DNA of 45,173 bases, from assembly GCF_014280935.1 (NCBI RefSeq), contig NZ_JACLZI010000053.1, forward strand, positions 1 through 45,173, given 5' to 3'. This DNA comes from Aquibacillus kalidii (GTDB taxonomy: Bacteria; Bacillota; Bacilli; Bacillales; Amphibacillaceae). The notes beneath the pieces were generated by a model, which worked only from the letters and a program-made list of their open reading frames with translations, had not been told where the DNA came from and ran no database searches. Position 1 is the stretch's first letter. Each line of letters opens with the position of its first letter. The translations under genes and the position numbers were made by a program. Shown piece by piece: positions 1 through 7,943 of the stretch.

Positions 1-101
1 GACCCCACAGGAAGCGGTTTTCTTCCGAGGAGGCTGAGGCGTTGCCCACGGAAAGCAACTGCCCGGAGCGGAAATCAACGTTGCACTCATCCTTTTCAGC
101 T
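1..101. repeat. Dispersed GC-rich repeat, left copy
   Basis: This GC-rich stretch is the reverse complement of 45056-45156, with one mismatch seen in 101 bases; similarity stops at the AGCT at 98-101. Related blocks containing GCCCACGGAAAGC occur near 14050 and 21300. It resembles intergenic repeats that are common in Bacillaceae genomes, and no function is known to me. Its position at the very edge suggests the window begins inside a repeat. Confidence 0.85.
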
Positions 102-200
102 GAACATTAAACTATGACGTATGTTATCTCAACTATGCAATTACAAAGCAACAAAAATTACGTAAACAGCCTAGGTAATAAAGGTAAGGAGGAATTACAG

Positions 201-344
201 ATGGCACTTTCAAGAGAAACGGAGAAAAAGCAACCAAATGAACAACAGTCCTACAAAGGCACGTTATTATCAGTTGGCTTTGTCGCTGCGGTCATATTAG
301 CTATGTGGATCGGTGTGTTTTGGATATACATGATTAGAGTTTAA
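201..344 (+). CDS. ba3-type cytochrome oxidase subunit IIa
   Basis: A 47-residue single-span protein with a charged N-terminus (residues 1-18) and one hydrophobic helix (about 22-42, rich in V, A, I, W). It precedes subunits II and I of a ba3 oxidase, which is where the small subunit IIa of this family lies. That subunit supplies the helix missing from the short subunit II. The start is set by AAGGAGG at 186-192. An upstream in-frame ATG at 114 has no ribosome site and overlaps the region next to the repeat. Identification rests on size, topology and context. Confidence 0.8.
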   Translation: MALSRETEKKQPNEQQSYKGTLLSVGFVAAVILAMWIGVFWIYMIRV

Positions 345-356
345 GGAGGAAATACG

Positions 357-818
357 ATGAATCGTTTGGAAGAATTATGGCTCACAGTAAGTGTTGGTAT
401 TTTAGTTATCTTTATGTTCATTATCGGTTACCAAACCTTCGCACTAGGTATGGGGCCACCTAGTCACAAGGAAACGATTGATCCGCAACAAGTTGACCAA
501 ATAGAACCATTCGACGAGCCAGGTTTAAAGATGCTAGGTGACAAACAATATGAAGTTGTCATGATATTACAAGCATTTGCTTTTACACCAAGTCATATTG
601 AAATTCCTATAGGTTCTGAGGTTGAATTTACAATGACTTCTAAAGATGTGACTCACGGATTTCAAATACCCGGCACAAACATAAATGCAATGGTTATGCC
701 CGGCCACATCCAGAAAATTAGCCACACATTTAATGAACCTGGTGAATATCTCGTCGTCTGTAACGAGTATTGCGGGATTGGTCACCAAGCTATGAGTACG
801 ACTATTACAGTGAAGTAA
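357..818 (+). CDS. cbaB: ba3-type cytochrome c oxidase subunit II (CuA)
   Basis: A 153-residue CuA-bearing subunit that accepts electrons from cytochrome c and passes them to subunit I. One N-terminal membrane helix (about 10-30) is followed by a cupredoxin domain outside the membrane. All CuA ligands are visible: His100 in DVTHGF, Cys135 and Cys139 in CNEYC, His143 and Met146. The protein is short with a single helix, as in ba3-type (Thermus/Geobacillus-like) enzymes; the usual caa3 subunit II has two helices and is longer. The ribosome site AAGGAGG is just upstream. It lies 12 bases after subunit IIa and 13 before subunit I, clearly one operon. Confidence 0.93.
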   Translation: MNRLEELWLTVSVGILVIFMFIIGYQTFALGMGPPSHKETIDPQQVDQIEPFDEPGLKMLGDKQYEVVMILQAFAFTPSHIEIPIGSEVEFTMTSKDVTHGFQIPGTNINAMVMPGHIQKISHTFNEPGEYLVVCNEYCGIGHQAMSTTITVK

Positions 819-831
819 GGAGGCACCAAAC

Positions 832-2508
832 ATGGAACAAACTATAAAAGAAACCATTCGTTACCCAAAAAAGTTATTAGGTGTTAATCCTAATGATGCT
901 AAAGTATCTTTAGCCTATTTAAGTGTTGCATTCATTTCATTACTTATTGGCGGTTTATTAGGGTTAGTACAAGGACTTGAACGTGCTGGACTAATTGAGC
1001 TCCCTTCCTGGTTAAACTATTATCAAGTGCTCACTGCACACGGACTTTTATTACTTGTCGTCTTTACCGCAACCTTTACGGTTGGTTATCAATTCGCAAA
1101 TTTATCTCATTCTTTTGGAGGACTTTTACCAAAAGTTCGTACATTAGCGTGGGTTGGCTTTTATCTTATGATTATTGGAGTCGGAATGGTTGTAACAATG
1201 ATTGTCCTCAATGAGGCATCGGTTCTCTACACCTTCTATCCTCCTTTAGCGGCACATCCTATTTTCTATGTTGGATTAGTATTTGTCGTACTTGGTATAT
1301 GGGCATGCTGCTTAGGTGTATTTATCAATTACCGCCACTGGAGAAAAAATCATCCTGGCCAAGTTACACCTTTATTAGCCTTCTTTGCAATGGGTGTGTT
1401 TGTACTTTGGTTCTTTGCAAGTATCGGTGTAACCATAGAGGTTCTAACATTAATACCATGGTCAATGGGGTTAGTAGAAACAACAAATGTAATGGTTGCA
1501 CGAACCTTATTTTGGTGGTTCGGACATACGTTAGTGAATATTTGGTATCTTGTTGCTACATCTGCATGGTACGTCATTGTACCGAAAATAATTGGCGGTA
1601 GACACTTTAGTGATAAACTAATTCGACTTGTTGTCATTCTATTAGTGATCCTGAACATACCTGGTGGATTCCACCACCAGATTATTGATCCAGCGATTTC
1701 TCAATCAATTAAATTTTTACATGTATTCATGAGTCTCTCCATTGCAGTTCCGTCACTAATGACAGCATTTGCGATGTTTGCAGTGTTTGAACGCACGGGT
1801 AGAAAGCTCGGTGGAAAAGGATGGTTAGGTTGGTTGAAGAAACTTCCTTGGGGTGATGTGCGGTTCCTAGCACCTATGATGGCAATGCTAGCATTCATAC
1901 CTGGTGGTGCCGGTGGTATTGTCAACACAAGTAATCAACTCAATCAAGTTATTCATAATACGATGTGGGTCGTTGGGCATTTCCATATCACAGTTGGTAT
2001 TTCTGTTGTCCTAACCTTTTTCGGGATTTGCTATTGGTTAGTTCCATATTTATCAAAAAGAAAGCTAACCCCAAAAATGAACAAATTGGGTGTTATTCAA
2101 ACGATTATCTGGACCGTTGGTATGATGCTAATGTCTACCTCTATGCACATCGTAGGGTTAATGGGCGATCCGAGACGAACTTCGGACACAACATATGGTG
2201 GCCATGAAGTGGCTGCAAGTTGGATCCCCTATGAAATGGTCTTTGCAATCGCTGCAACTCTTTTACTAATTGGTGTCATTATCCAGGTTTATGCTGTTTT
2301 CCATATGATGTTCTTATCTCCAAAAGGTCAAACAGAATTCCCTGTTGCAGAACCTGAGGAGCATGCTCCAGTTGCACCGCTTTGGACAGAGCGTTGGGGA
2401 TTATGGACAGTTCTTTTATTAGCAGTAATTGCGATGGCATATGTTGTTCCTATTGTCGATATGATTATGAATGCACCTCCAGGGTCACCTCCTATTCGAA
2501 CTTGGTAA
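832..2508 (+). CDS. cbaA: ba3-type cytochrome oxidase subunit I
   Basis: A 558-residue polytopic haem-copper oxidase catalytic subunit, with about 12-13 helices. Metal-binding motifs are visible in order: the early helix-II His in VLTAHGLLLL, the CuB-type WWFGHTLVNIW, the HH pair in GFHHQIIDP, and the distal VVGHFHITVG pair that binds the two haems. The sequence fits the B (ba3) class. It reduces oxygen to water and pumps protons. AAGGAGG precedes the start. This oxidase is typically a high-oxygen-affinity alternative to caa3 and aa3 in bacilli. Confidence 0.95.
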   Translation: MEQTIKETIRYPKKLLGVNPNDAKVSLAYLSVAFISLLIGGLLGLVQGLERAGLIELPSWLNYYQVLTAHGLLLLVVFTATFTVGYQFANLSHSFGGLLPKVRTLAWVGFYLMIIGVGMVVTMIVLNEASVLYTFYPPLAAHPIFYVGLVFVVLGIWACCLGVFINYRHWRKNHPGQVTPLLAFFAMGVFVLWFFASIGVTIEVLTLIPWSMGLVETTNVMVARTLFWWFGHTLVNIWYLVATSAWYVIVPKIIGGRHFSDKLIRLVVILLVILNIPGGFHHQIIDPAISQSIKFLHVFMSLSIAVPSLMTAFAMFAVFERTGRKLGGKGWLGWLKKLPWGDVRFLAPMMAMLAFIPGGAGGIVNTSNQLNQVIHNTMWVVGHFHITVGISVVLTFFGICYWLVPYLSKRKLTPKMNKLGVIQTIIWTVGMMLMSTSMHIVGLMGDPRRTSDTTYGGHEVAASWIPYEMVFAIAATLLLIGVIIQVYAVFHMMFLSPKGQTEFPVAEPEEHAPVAPLWTERWGLWTVLLLAVIAMAYVVPIVDMIMNAPPGSPPIRTW

Positions 2509-2535
2509 CTAGTATCGATGGATTTATGTAAATTA

Positions 2536-2589
2536 ATAGGGCACGTCTTAGTTCTCTTATCTAGTAAACTTACAAGTCCTGCCCTATTC
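2536..2589 (+). other. Inverted repeat between oxidase and SCO gene
   Basis: AATAGGGCA and TGCCCTATT form perfect 9-base arms around a loop of about 34 bases, between the subunit I stop and the SCO gene. There is no U-run after it, so it is not a canonical terminator. It could be an mRNA processing or partial-attenuation structure that sets the ratio of oxidase to assembly factor. Confidence 0.4.
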
Positions 2590-2617
2590 AGTTGGTTAGT
2601 AAAGGAAGGTACACGTT

Positions 2618-3244
2618 ATGAACAAAAATAAACTAGCCGTGTTAGTTATACTATTTTTTGCTATTACGTTGTTTGGGATTGCTACAGATGGATTTCGTGC
2701 TTTCACCTCTGAAACGGCTAGATCTTTAGCATTAGTAAAGGAAAAGCCAAAGATTCCTGATTTAATTTTACAAGATAGTAAGAGTAGGTCCTATTCCTTT
2801 AGCAACCTTACAAAAGGGAAATATACATTTCTAACGTTCATGTACACCAATTGTGGCACAGTATGCCCACAACTTGAAATGAATATGGAGGACGTGTATA
2901 ACAACATTCCTACTAAGTATTTTGAAAAGGACTTAGTATTTTTAAGTATCAGTTTTGACCCGTCTAGAGATAATTCAGAAGTGCTTGAAACTTATAGTAG
3001 TTACTTCGATAGTGATGGGGAGAAATGGAGGATGGCAACTGTACCAAATAAGAAAGAGCTGGAACATCTTTTACAAACACTAGGAGTTGTAGTCATACCC
3101 GATGGATATGGTAACTTTCAGCATAACTCTGCCTTTTATTTAGTAGGACCAGATGGACATTTAATTGACATTATGGATTATACAAATACTACCGCTGCTA
3201 CTAATACAGTGTTGAACTATCTAACACTGGAAGGAGGAGACTAA
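2618..3244 (+). CDS. SCO1/SenC-family copper chaperone
   Basis: A 208-residue thioredoxin-fold protein with an N-terminal membrane anchor (about 6-25). It carries the copper-binding CxxxC motif (Cys79 and Cys83 in TNCGTVC) and the distal ligand His169 in NFQHNSAF. SCO proteins insert copper into the CuA centre of oxidase subunit II. This fits its place directly after the ba3 genes, and it is likely dedicated to that enzyme. The ribosome site is AAAGGAAGG. Its stop overlaps the next start (TAATG), so the two genes are translationally coupled. Confidence 0.92.
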   Translation: MNKNKLAVLVILFFAITLFGIATDGFRAFTSETARSLALVKEKPKIPDLILQDSKSRSYSFSNLTKGKYTFLTFMYTNCGTVCPQLEMNMEDVYNNIPTKYFEKDLVFLSISFDPSRDNSEVLETYSSYFDSDGEKWRMATVPNKKELEHLLQTLGVVVIPDGYGNFQHNSAFYLVGPDGHLIDIMDYTNTTAATNTVLNYLTLEGGD

Positions 3245-3810
3245 TGAAGCAAGCAAAGTACGGGCTTCTTCTATATATTTTCTTAGCTCTTCCACCAGTC
3301 GCATCTTTAATGGAATCGGTCATGATTGTTCATATGCACATGCAATTAACATTACTTGTCCTTTCAGGGTTTTTAATGGGTACATTCTTCAAACAGCGTT
3401 TTGCTAGCTTTTTCAATAACTGGAATCAATCAGGTGTGCCTGGGGTCATTCTTGCAGTTGTTATTTGGGCTTATTGGATGATACCTAGAATTATGGACGA
3501 AACATTGACTATGCATTCTATTGAAATATTTAAGTACATTAGCTTACCATTTCTAGTAGGCGTACCACTTCGAGATAGTTGGAAAAAGGTAAGTTACACT
3601 GTCAAGCATATACTGTACATTTTCATGACCATTAATTTCATTGTAATGGGATGGATATACGTAGCTATTAATCAACAAATATGTAATAATTATCTTTTGG
3701 TAGAGCAAAGAACATTAGGATTTGGCTCCTTTGCCTTTGCCGCTTGTATGATTATCTACGGTTTTATCTGGATCTTTTCTGAACGTAAAGAACACCAACA
3801 ATCAAGCTGA
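3244..3810 (+). CDS. Membrane protein of the oxidase operon
   Basis: A 188-residue protein with about five to six membrane segments. Histidines and methionines lie near the second one (MIVHMHMQL at about 28-36). I do not recognise a named family with certainty. Its TAATG overlap with the SCO gene and its position in the operon suggest a role in assembly, copper handling or haem loading of the ba3 oxidase. The His/Met cluster near the membrane surface would suit copper or haem binding, but that is inference. Confidence 0.6.
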   Translation: MKQAKYGLLLYIFLALPPVASLMESVMIVHMHMQLTLLVLSGFLMGTFFKQRFASFFNNWNQSGVPGVILAVVIWAYWMIPRIMDETLTMHSIEIFKYISLPFLVGVPLRDSWKKVSYTVKHILYIFMTINFIVMGWIYVAINQQICNNYLLVEQRTLGFGSFAFAACMIIYGFIWIFSERKEHQQSS

Positions 3811-3850
3811 AAATGTGTCTTTTTTATGTCTGTTTGCCTTTTATTGTTAC

Positions 3851-3879
3851 TTGTTAAATTGTTTAGTTTAAAATATAGA
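3851..3879 (+). promoter_or_regulatory. Sigma-A-type promoter of cupredoxin gene
   Basis: TTGTTA (3851-3856) and TATAGA (3874-3879) are separated by 17 bases, a good vegetative-promoter match, about 40 bases before the cupredoxin lipoprotein start. It implies the lipoprotein can be transcribed separately from the oxidase operon. Confidence 0.6.
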
Positions 3880-3916
3880 TAGATTGAAATAAATGATATT
3901 CATAGGAGGAACGAAA

Positions 3917-4279
3917 ATGAAAAAAGTAATGTTAACTATCATATTGTCCGCTCTTGTATTTTTCCTAGCAGCATGTGGTGGAAATGACTCGGATAGTAGT
4001 AATACAAGTAGTGAAAGTGGTTCAGGTACACCTGTTGATCTTGTCGCATCTAATTGGGAATTTGATCAAGATACGTACACAGTACCAGCAGGAGATGTTA
4101 CATTTAATTTAAAAAACAAAGAAGGCTTTCATGGGATTAAAGTTGAGGGTACGGACGTTACAATTGAGGGAGAAGGCTCTGCCACAACCAATTTAGAGGC
4201 GGGCGAATATACGATTCGTTGCGTTGTTCCTTGTGGTACAGGTCATGCAGAAATGTCAGCTAAATTAGTAGTAGAATAA
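3917..4279 (+). CDS. CuA-type cupredoxin lipoprotein
   Basis: A 120-residue lipoprotein: signal peptide, lipobox LAAC with Cys20, a Ser/Gly-rich linker (about 22-38) and a cupredoxin domain. It has the complete CuA ligand set (His72, Cys102, Cys106, His110, Met113), spaced as in oxidase subunit II, but no transmembrane helices. It could be an electron carrier to the ba3 oxidase or a copper store used in assembly. The start follows AGGAGG; an ATG at 3893 is in frame but lacks a ribosome site. It has its own promoter and terminator. Confidence 0.85.
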   Translation: MKKVMLTIILSALVFFLAACGGNDSDSSNTSSESGSGTPVDLVASNWEFDQDTYTVPAGDVTFNLKNKEGFHGIKVEGTDVTIEGEGSATTNLEAGEYTIRCVVPCGTGHAEMSAKLVVE

Positions 4280-4295
4280 ATAGGAAAAATAATGT

Positions 4296-4328
4296 AAAGG
4301 GGTGGTCATCTAAGACCACCCCTTTTTC
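4296..4328 (+). terminator. Intrinsic terminator after cupredoxin gene
   Basis: AAAGGGGTGGTC and GACCACCCCTTT pair perfectly around a six-base loop and are followed by a T-run. It ends the oxidase-assembly block. Confidence 0.9.
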
Positions 4329-4418
4329 AACTGCTATTTTTCTAAAAGGCTCACTTGGAACTGCTCTAGTCACACTAGTCGGCTGTTCGCTTGTATTTAT
4401 ACGCTCCTACCATCTTGA

Positions 4419-4874
4419 TTAATATGGATTCTTTTTAACTCTTTGCAAAAAACGACTAGGGTCATCTAATTCTTCAAAACTGTATTGTTTATATAATCCA
4501 TGGGCATCCTTTGTAAGCAATAAAAATCTACGTAACTCTTGTAAATCAGGGTGTTTTGTCACTACCTCCATTAACCATTTAGATAGACCTTTTTGACGAA
4601 AATCAGGTAAAACAAACACATCGCTTAAATAAGCAAATGTGGCTAAGTCTGAAATAACTCGAGCAAATCCAATTTGATCGCTCTTCCCCTCATGAACGTT
4701 ACCTTTATATAAACCAAAACATAAGGCAGAATTAGCTATAGACCTCTCAAAAGTTGTTCTCGGAATTCCCTTTGACCAATATGCTTCCTCACTTAGAAAT
4801 TTGTAAATTAAATCCGTATTTAAATAACGCTTGTCAGTTGATATCGTGAACTCTCCATTAATCCAAGTATCCAT
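4419..4874 (-). CDS. GNAT-family N-acetyltransferase
   Basis: A 151-residue protein of the Gcn5-related fold. The acetyl-CoA-binding motif A is VLPDFRQKGLSKWLMEVV (about 103-120), followed by a C-terminal segment with LYKQYSFEEL. The acceptor substrate cannot be told from sequence. It stands alone on the minus strand with a GAGGGGGGAA ribosome site, between the oxidase block and the methyltransferase. Confidence 0.85.
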   Translation of the reverse strand: MDTWINGEFTISTDKRYLNTDLIYKFLSEEAYWSKGIPRTTFERSIANSALCFGLYKGNVHEGKSDQIGFARVISDLATFAYLSDVFVLPDFRQKGLSKWLMEVVTKHPDLQELRRFLLLTKDAHGLYKQYSFEELDDPSRFLQRVKKNPY

Positions 4875-5000
4875 AGATTAGAGTTCCCCCCTCTTCTGTT
4901 TTCAAAATAAATGTTTCTAAATAAACTATTACCTAAAAGTTTTTTTAAATGAAACGATGTAAAGCCAATTTAATAAACAATAAAAATCTATAAATAATGA

Positions 5001-5006
5001 TATAAT
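5001..5006 (+). promoter_or_regulatory. Probable -10 element of methyltransferase gene
   Basis: A perfect TATAAT lies 32 bases before the methyltransferase start. No clear -35 is seen at 17 bases. It is suggestive only. Confidence 0.4.
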
Positions 5007-5037
5007 TTATTCGGAAACAAATACAGGAGTTGAACTT

Positions 5038-6654
5038 ATGAATACAAAGACATCGGTGTCACTAGAAACTTCCTATATGAAAATGGTAAGCACCACGCAC
5101 CGAAAAAAATATGGTCAATATTTTACCCCAACGGATATAGCTGATTTAATGGCAACATGGATTTGCTCACATTTGTCAGACGATGCAAAAATACTTGACC
5201 CTGCTATCGGACTTGGGATATTCTTCCGCTCTATTTCCAATCTCATTGCCGATAAGCAAAAAAACAACATTCACTTTTACGGTTATGATATTGATGAACA
5301 TCTCGTTAATCAATCTGCAAAAGAACTACACAATCTTACTATTGATTTATATCATCAAGACTTTTTGACCTCAAACTGGGAAGAATCTTATGATAGCATT
5401 ATTTGTAACCCTCCTTATATTAAGTTTCGTGATTATGATAATAAGGAAATACTCTTAAATACATTTGTTACAGAAATGAATATGAAGCCATCTGGTTTTG
5501 CTAATTTATATATACTATTTCTCTTAAAATCGTTAAACCAACTAAAACCAGGTGGAAGAGCAGCATTTATTATTCCGTCTGAGTTTTTAAATTCTGATTA
5601 TGGCATACAAATCAAACAATACTTACTAGAAAACAAACTATTAAAAATGGTAATTATTGTAGACTTGGAGCAACAATTATTTGAAAATGCCATTACAACA
5701 TCTGCTGTTTTTTTATTCGAGAAAAGTGATGAATTAGATGAAATTGAATTTCTAACAATAAAAAAGGAAGAAGATTTGATAAAACTGAACGACTATATAA
5801 GAACGTATCCAACAACTAGTACAAATCGAAAAGGGAAGGTCTTCCCATTAGACAAGCTAGATGCAAATAAAAAGTGGAGAATGTACTATCAAGAAGAAAA
5901 CAGCAAAAAATATAGAAACCTACGATCTTTCTCTGATTTTGCAAAAGCTAGTAGAGGCATCGCAACTGGTGCAAATGATTTTTTTACTTTTAATAAAACG
6001 AAACAGCAAAAGCACAATATTGATAACAAATTTCTGATACCTTGTCTGACCAAATCTTCACAGGTTTCTACTAGTTTTTTTCTGAAACAGGATTATGACC
6101 GTCTAGTTGAATCAGATAAACCTGTATCGCTATTAAATGTATTTCCAGAAGATTTGAAAGACCCTTCCCTTCATCGCTATATCCAGCTTGGTCAAGAAAA
6201 TGGATATCATAATCGTTATTTAACGAAGACGCGGAAGCCATGGTATAAGAATGAAAAACGCAACCCTGCCCCCATTTTAGTAGGGGTATTTAATCGAAAT
6301 CGAATTAAGTTTATTAGAAATGAAGCAGGAGTCCTTCATTTAACTGCATTTCACTGCGTTTATTTACTGCCAAAATACGAACATTTCACTGAATTATTAA
6401 TGGCTTATCTGCTGACTGATGTTGCGCAAGAACTTTTAAATGACTATCGCAGGGATTATGGAAATGGGTTAAAGAAATTTGAACCGAATGATATCAATCA
6501 GTCCTTTATAGCCGATTTAGATTTATTGAATTCAAGTCAGATAGACACTATCCATAGCTTATACCTTAGTATTAGAGCGAAACAACTTGTAGGCGAGGAT
6601 ACTAAAATCGAGCTTGTAGGGCTCAACACTATTTTCCTTCAATTACTGCAATAG
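5038..6654 (+). CDS. N6-adenine DNA methyltransferase, orphan
   Basis: A 538-residue SAM-dependent adenine methyltransferase of the gamma type (TaqI/Eco57I-like layout). An N-terminal KYGQYFTP box (about 24-31) leads to motif I, DPAIGLGIF (54-62). The catalytic NPPY is at 124-127. A C-terminal half of about 300 residues is likely the target-recognition domain. Motif I is unusual: the common DPACGSG has become DPAIGLG. No nuclease motif is seen in the protein and no restriction gene follows it, so it looks solitary. It may protect DNA, mark it for regulation, or be the remnant of a restriction-modification pair. Confidence 0.85.
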   Translation: MNTKTSVSLETSYMKMVSTTHRKKYGQYFTPTDIADLMATWICSHLSDDAKILDPAIGLGIFFRSISNLIADKQKNNIHFYGYDIDEHLVNQSAKELHNLTIDLYHQDFLTSNWEESYDSIICNPPYIKFRDYDNKEILLNTFVTEMNMKPSGFANLYILFLLKSLNQLKPGGRAAFIIPSEFLNSDYGIQIKQYLLENKLLKMVIIVDLEQQLFENAITTSAVFLFEKSDELDEIEFLTIKKEEDLIKLNDYIRTYPTTSTNRKGKVFPLDKLDANKKWRMYYQEENSKKYRNLRSFSDFAKASRGIATGANDFFTFNKTKQQKHNIDNKFLIPCLTKSSQVSTSFFLKQDYDRLVESDKPVSLLNVFPEDLKDPSLHRYIQLGQENGYHNRYLTKTRKPWYKNEKRNPAPILVGVFNRNRIKFIRNEAGVLHLTAFHCVYLLPKYEHFTELLMAYLLTDVAQELLNDYRRDYGNGLKKFEPNDINQSFIADLDLLNSSQIDTIHSLYLSIRAKQLVGEDTKIELVGLNTIFLQLLQ

Positions 6655-6687
6655 GTTAGGTGGATAACTCCTACCTACCCTTTTTAA
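6653..6687 (+). terminator. Probable terminator after methyltransferase
   Basis: A stem formed by GGTTAGGTGG and CCTACCTACC, with one bulged T, is followed by CTTTTT directly after the methyltransferase stop. Confidence 0.6.
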
Positions 6688-6768
6688 AACGGTACATAAT
6701 CTTCCATAAATAATTTCTGGTAATCAGATAAGACTATTACCAAACGACTTAACTTATATGGTGATTAA

Positions 6769-7599
6769 ATGATTAATAAAAATCCAGTTAACAAACATTC
6801 GTTGCCGTTTCTAATTTTAGTAATATTTCATTTTTTCATATTAGCGTCATTTATGAAAAAGAAAAAAGAAAAGAATACCTGGATCTTACTATTATCCAAT
6901 GTAGGTTTTGCCTATATGTTTGAATACATTGCCTTAAATTTGTTTCAGGCTTATTCTTATAAACCATCTGTCTTGAAAGATAAATATATCGATAAAATTT
7001 TTGGTGCAATATTATCACAAGCATTATTTGTTCCAATAACGTGTACTTTTTTAACTGTATGTCAAAAAAACTATAGATGGAAAATTGGTTTTTCCCTTTA
7101 TTATTATCTGATCGAGAAATTATTTCTTAGATTAAACATTTATACTGTCAACTGGTGGAAACCTTTCTATACTCTATTCTTAATTAATTTCTACTTTTAT
7201 TTAAGTGAATGGTTCTATAAATTTCTTGAACAACGGAAAGCTTGGGCACTAAAATGTGCTCATTTCTTATCGATAGTAGTTATTAATATTACTTTATTGT
7301 ACGTGATGGCTATCAGACACAAGATTCGATTTGGAAAGGGAACGATTCACTCGTGGAAAGAGCATTTTATCATTGCTCCTCTCTACAGCCTAGGTCTTTC
7401 TTTTATTGCAGTAGTAACATCATCTCGCTCTCGGTTTATTAGTCGGTTTTCCTATCTATTCTTCTGTATTTTCATAGATGTTATCTTCCTCCAAAAAGGT
7501 ATCATGAAAATCAAACATTATTATGAGAATATCTTGTTTCATATAGCTATGCTATCAACATCTCGCATTATCTATAACTACATTAACAAAGGAAATTAA
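6769..7599 (+). CDS. Hypothetical multi-pass membrane protein
   Basis: A 276-residue, very aromatic and basic membrane protein with about seven to eight hydrophobic segments and a KKKKEK stretch after the first. I do not recognise the family and see no catalytic motif. It is separated from the methyltransferase by a terminator, so it need not be functionally linked. The ribosome site is weak (GGTG). Its Phe/Tyr-rich, AT-rich composition differs from its neighbours and could reflect transfer or fast evolution. Confidence 0.55.
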   Translation: MINKNPVNKHSLPFLILVIFHFFILASFMKKKKEKNTWILLLSNVGFAYMFEYIALNLFQAYSYKPSVLKDKYIDKIFGAILSQALFVPITCTFLTVCQKNYRWKIGFSLYYYLIEKLFLRLNIYTVNWWKPFYTLFLINFYFYLSEWFYKFLEQRKAWALKCAHFLSIVVINITLLYVMAIRHKIRFGKGTIHSWKEHFIIAPLYSLGLSFIAVVTSSRSRFISRFSYLFFCIFIDVIFLQKGIMKIKHYYENILFHIAMLSTSRIIYNYINKGN

Positions 7600-7721
7600 T
7601 TTAGCCCTTTACATATATCCTGAGCGGCTAGGATTAAAACTGGACCCATTTAAGCAACGATTGAGATAGATAAGGTATTTCTTATTAAAATACAAGTTCT
7701 TAGGAAATCTTCTATAAAGTT

Positions 7722-7752
7722 AAAGAGGTGTCCCGAATGGAGACACCCTTTT
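7722..7752. terminator. Hairpin terminator, probably bidirectional
   Basis: GGTGTCC and GGAGACACC pair around a short loop and are followed by CTTTT on the plus strand. It sits between convergent genes: the membrane protein (plus) and the feo operon (minus). Confidence 0.65.
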
Positions 7753-7761
7753 GTATTCCTT

Positions 7762-7926
7762 CTATCTTTTTGTAAGATTACTTTCTGATTTATCACAGGG
7801 AACTTGACATGATTTGTTTAGTTCACATGTTGCACATTTTCCCCTTTTACTTCTTTTTATAAACGAGAAAAGCGTCCAAGCAGCATAGCCAAAGATGCTA
7901 ATACCGATGAGCAAATTAACTAACAT
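7762..7926 (-). CDS. FeoB-associated Cys-rich membrane protein
   Basis: A 54-residue protein starting MLVNLLIGISIFGYAAW. It has one membrane helix (about 3-22), a basic KRSKRGK patch, then four cysteines: CATC at 31-34, Cys40 and Cys44. This is the layout of the small FeoB-associated Cys-rich family, thought to help ferrous iron passage in Firmicutes that lack FeoC. It begins 17 bases after the feoB stop with AGGTG as ribosome site, so it is the last gene of the feo operon. Confidence 0.85.
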   Translation of the reverse strand: MLVNLLIGISIFGYAAWTLFSFIKRSKRGKCATCELNKSCQVPCDKSESNLTKR

Positions 7927-7943
7927 AGAAAACACCTACTCTC

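Noticed and set aside
6769-7599. Restriction endonuclease partner of the methyltransferase
   Set aside because: The protein is a multi-pass membrane protein with no nuclease motif, and a terminator separates it from the methyltransferase.
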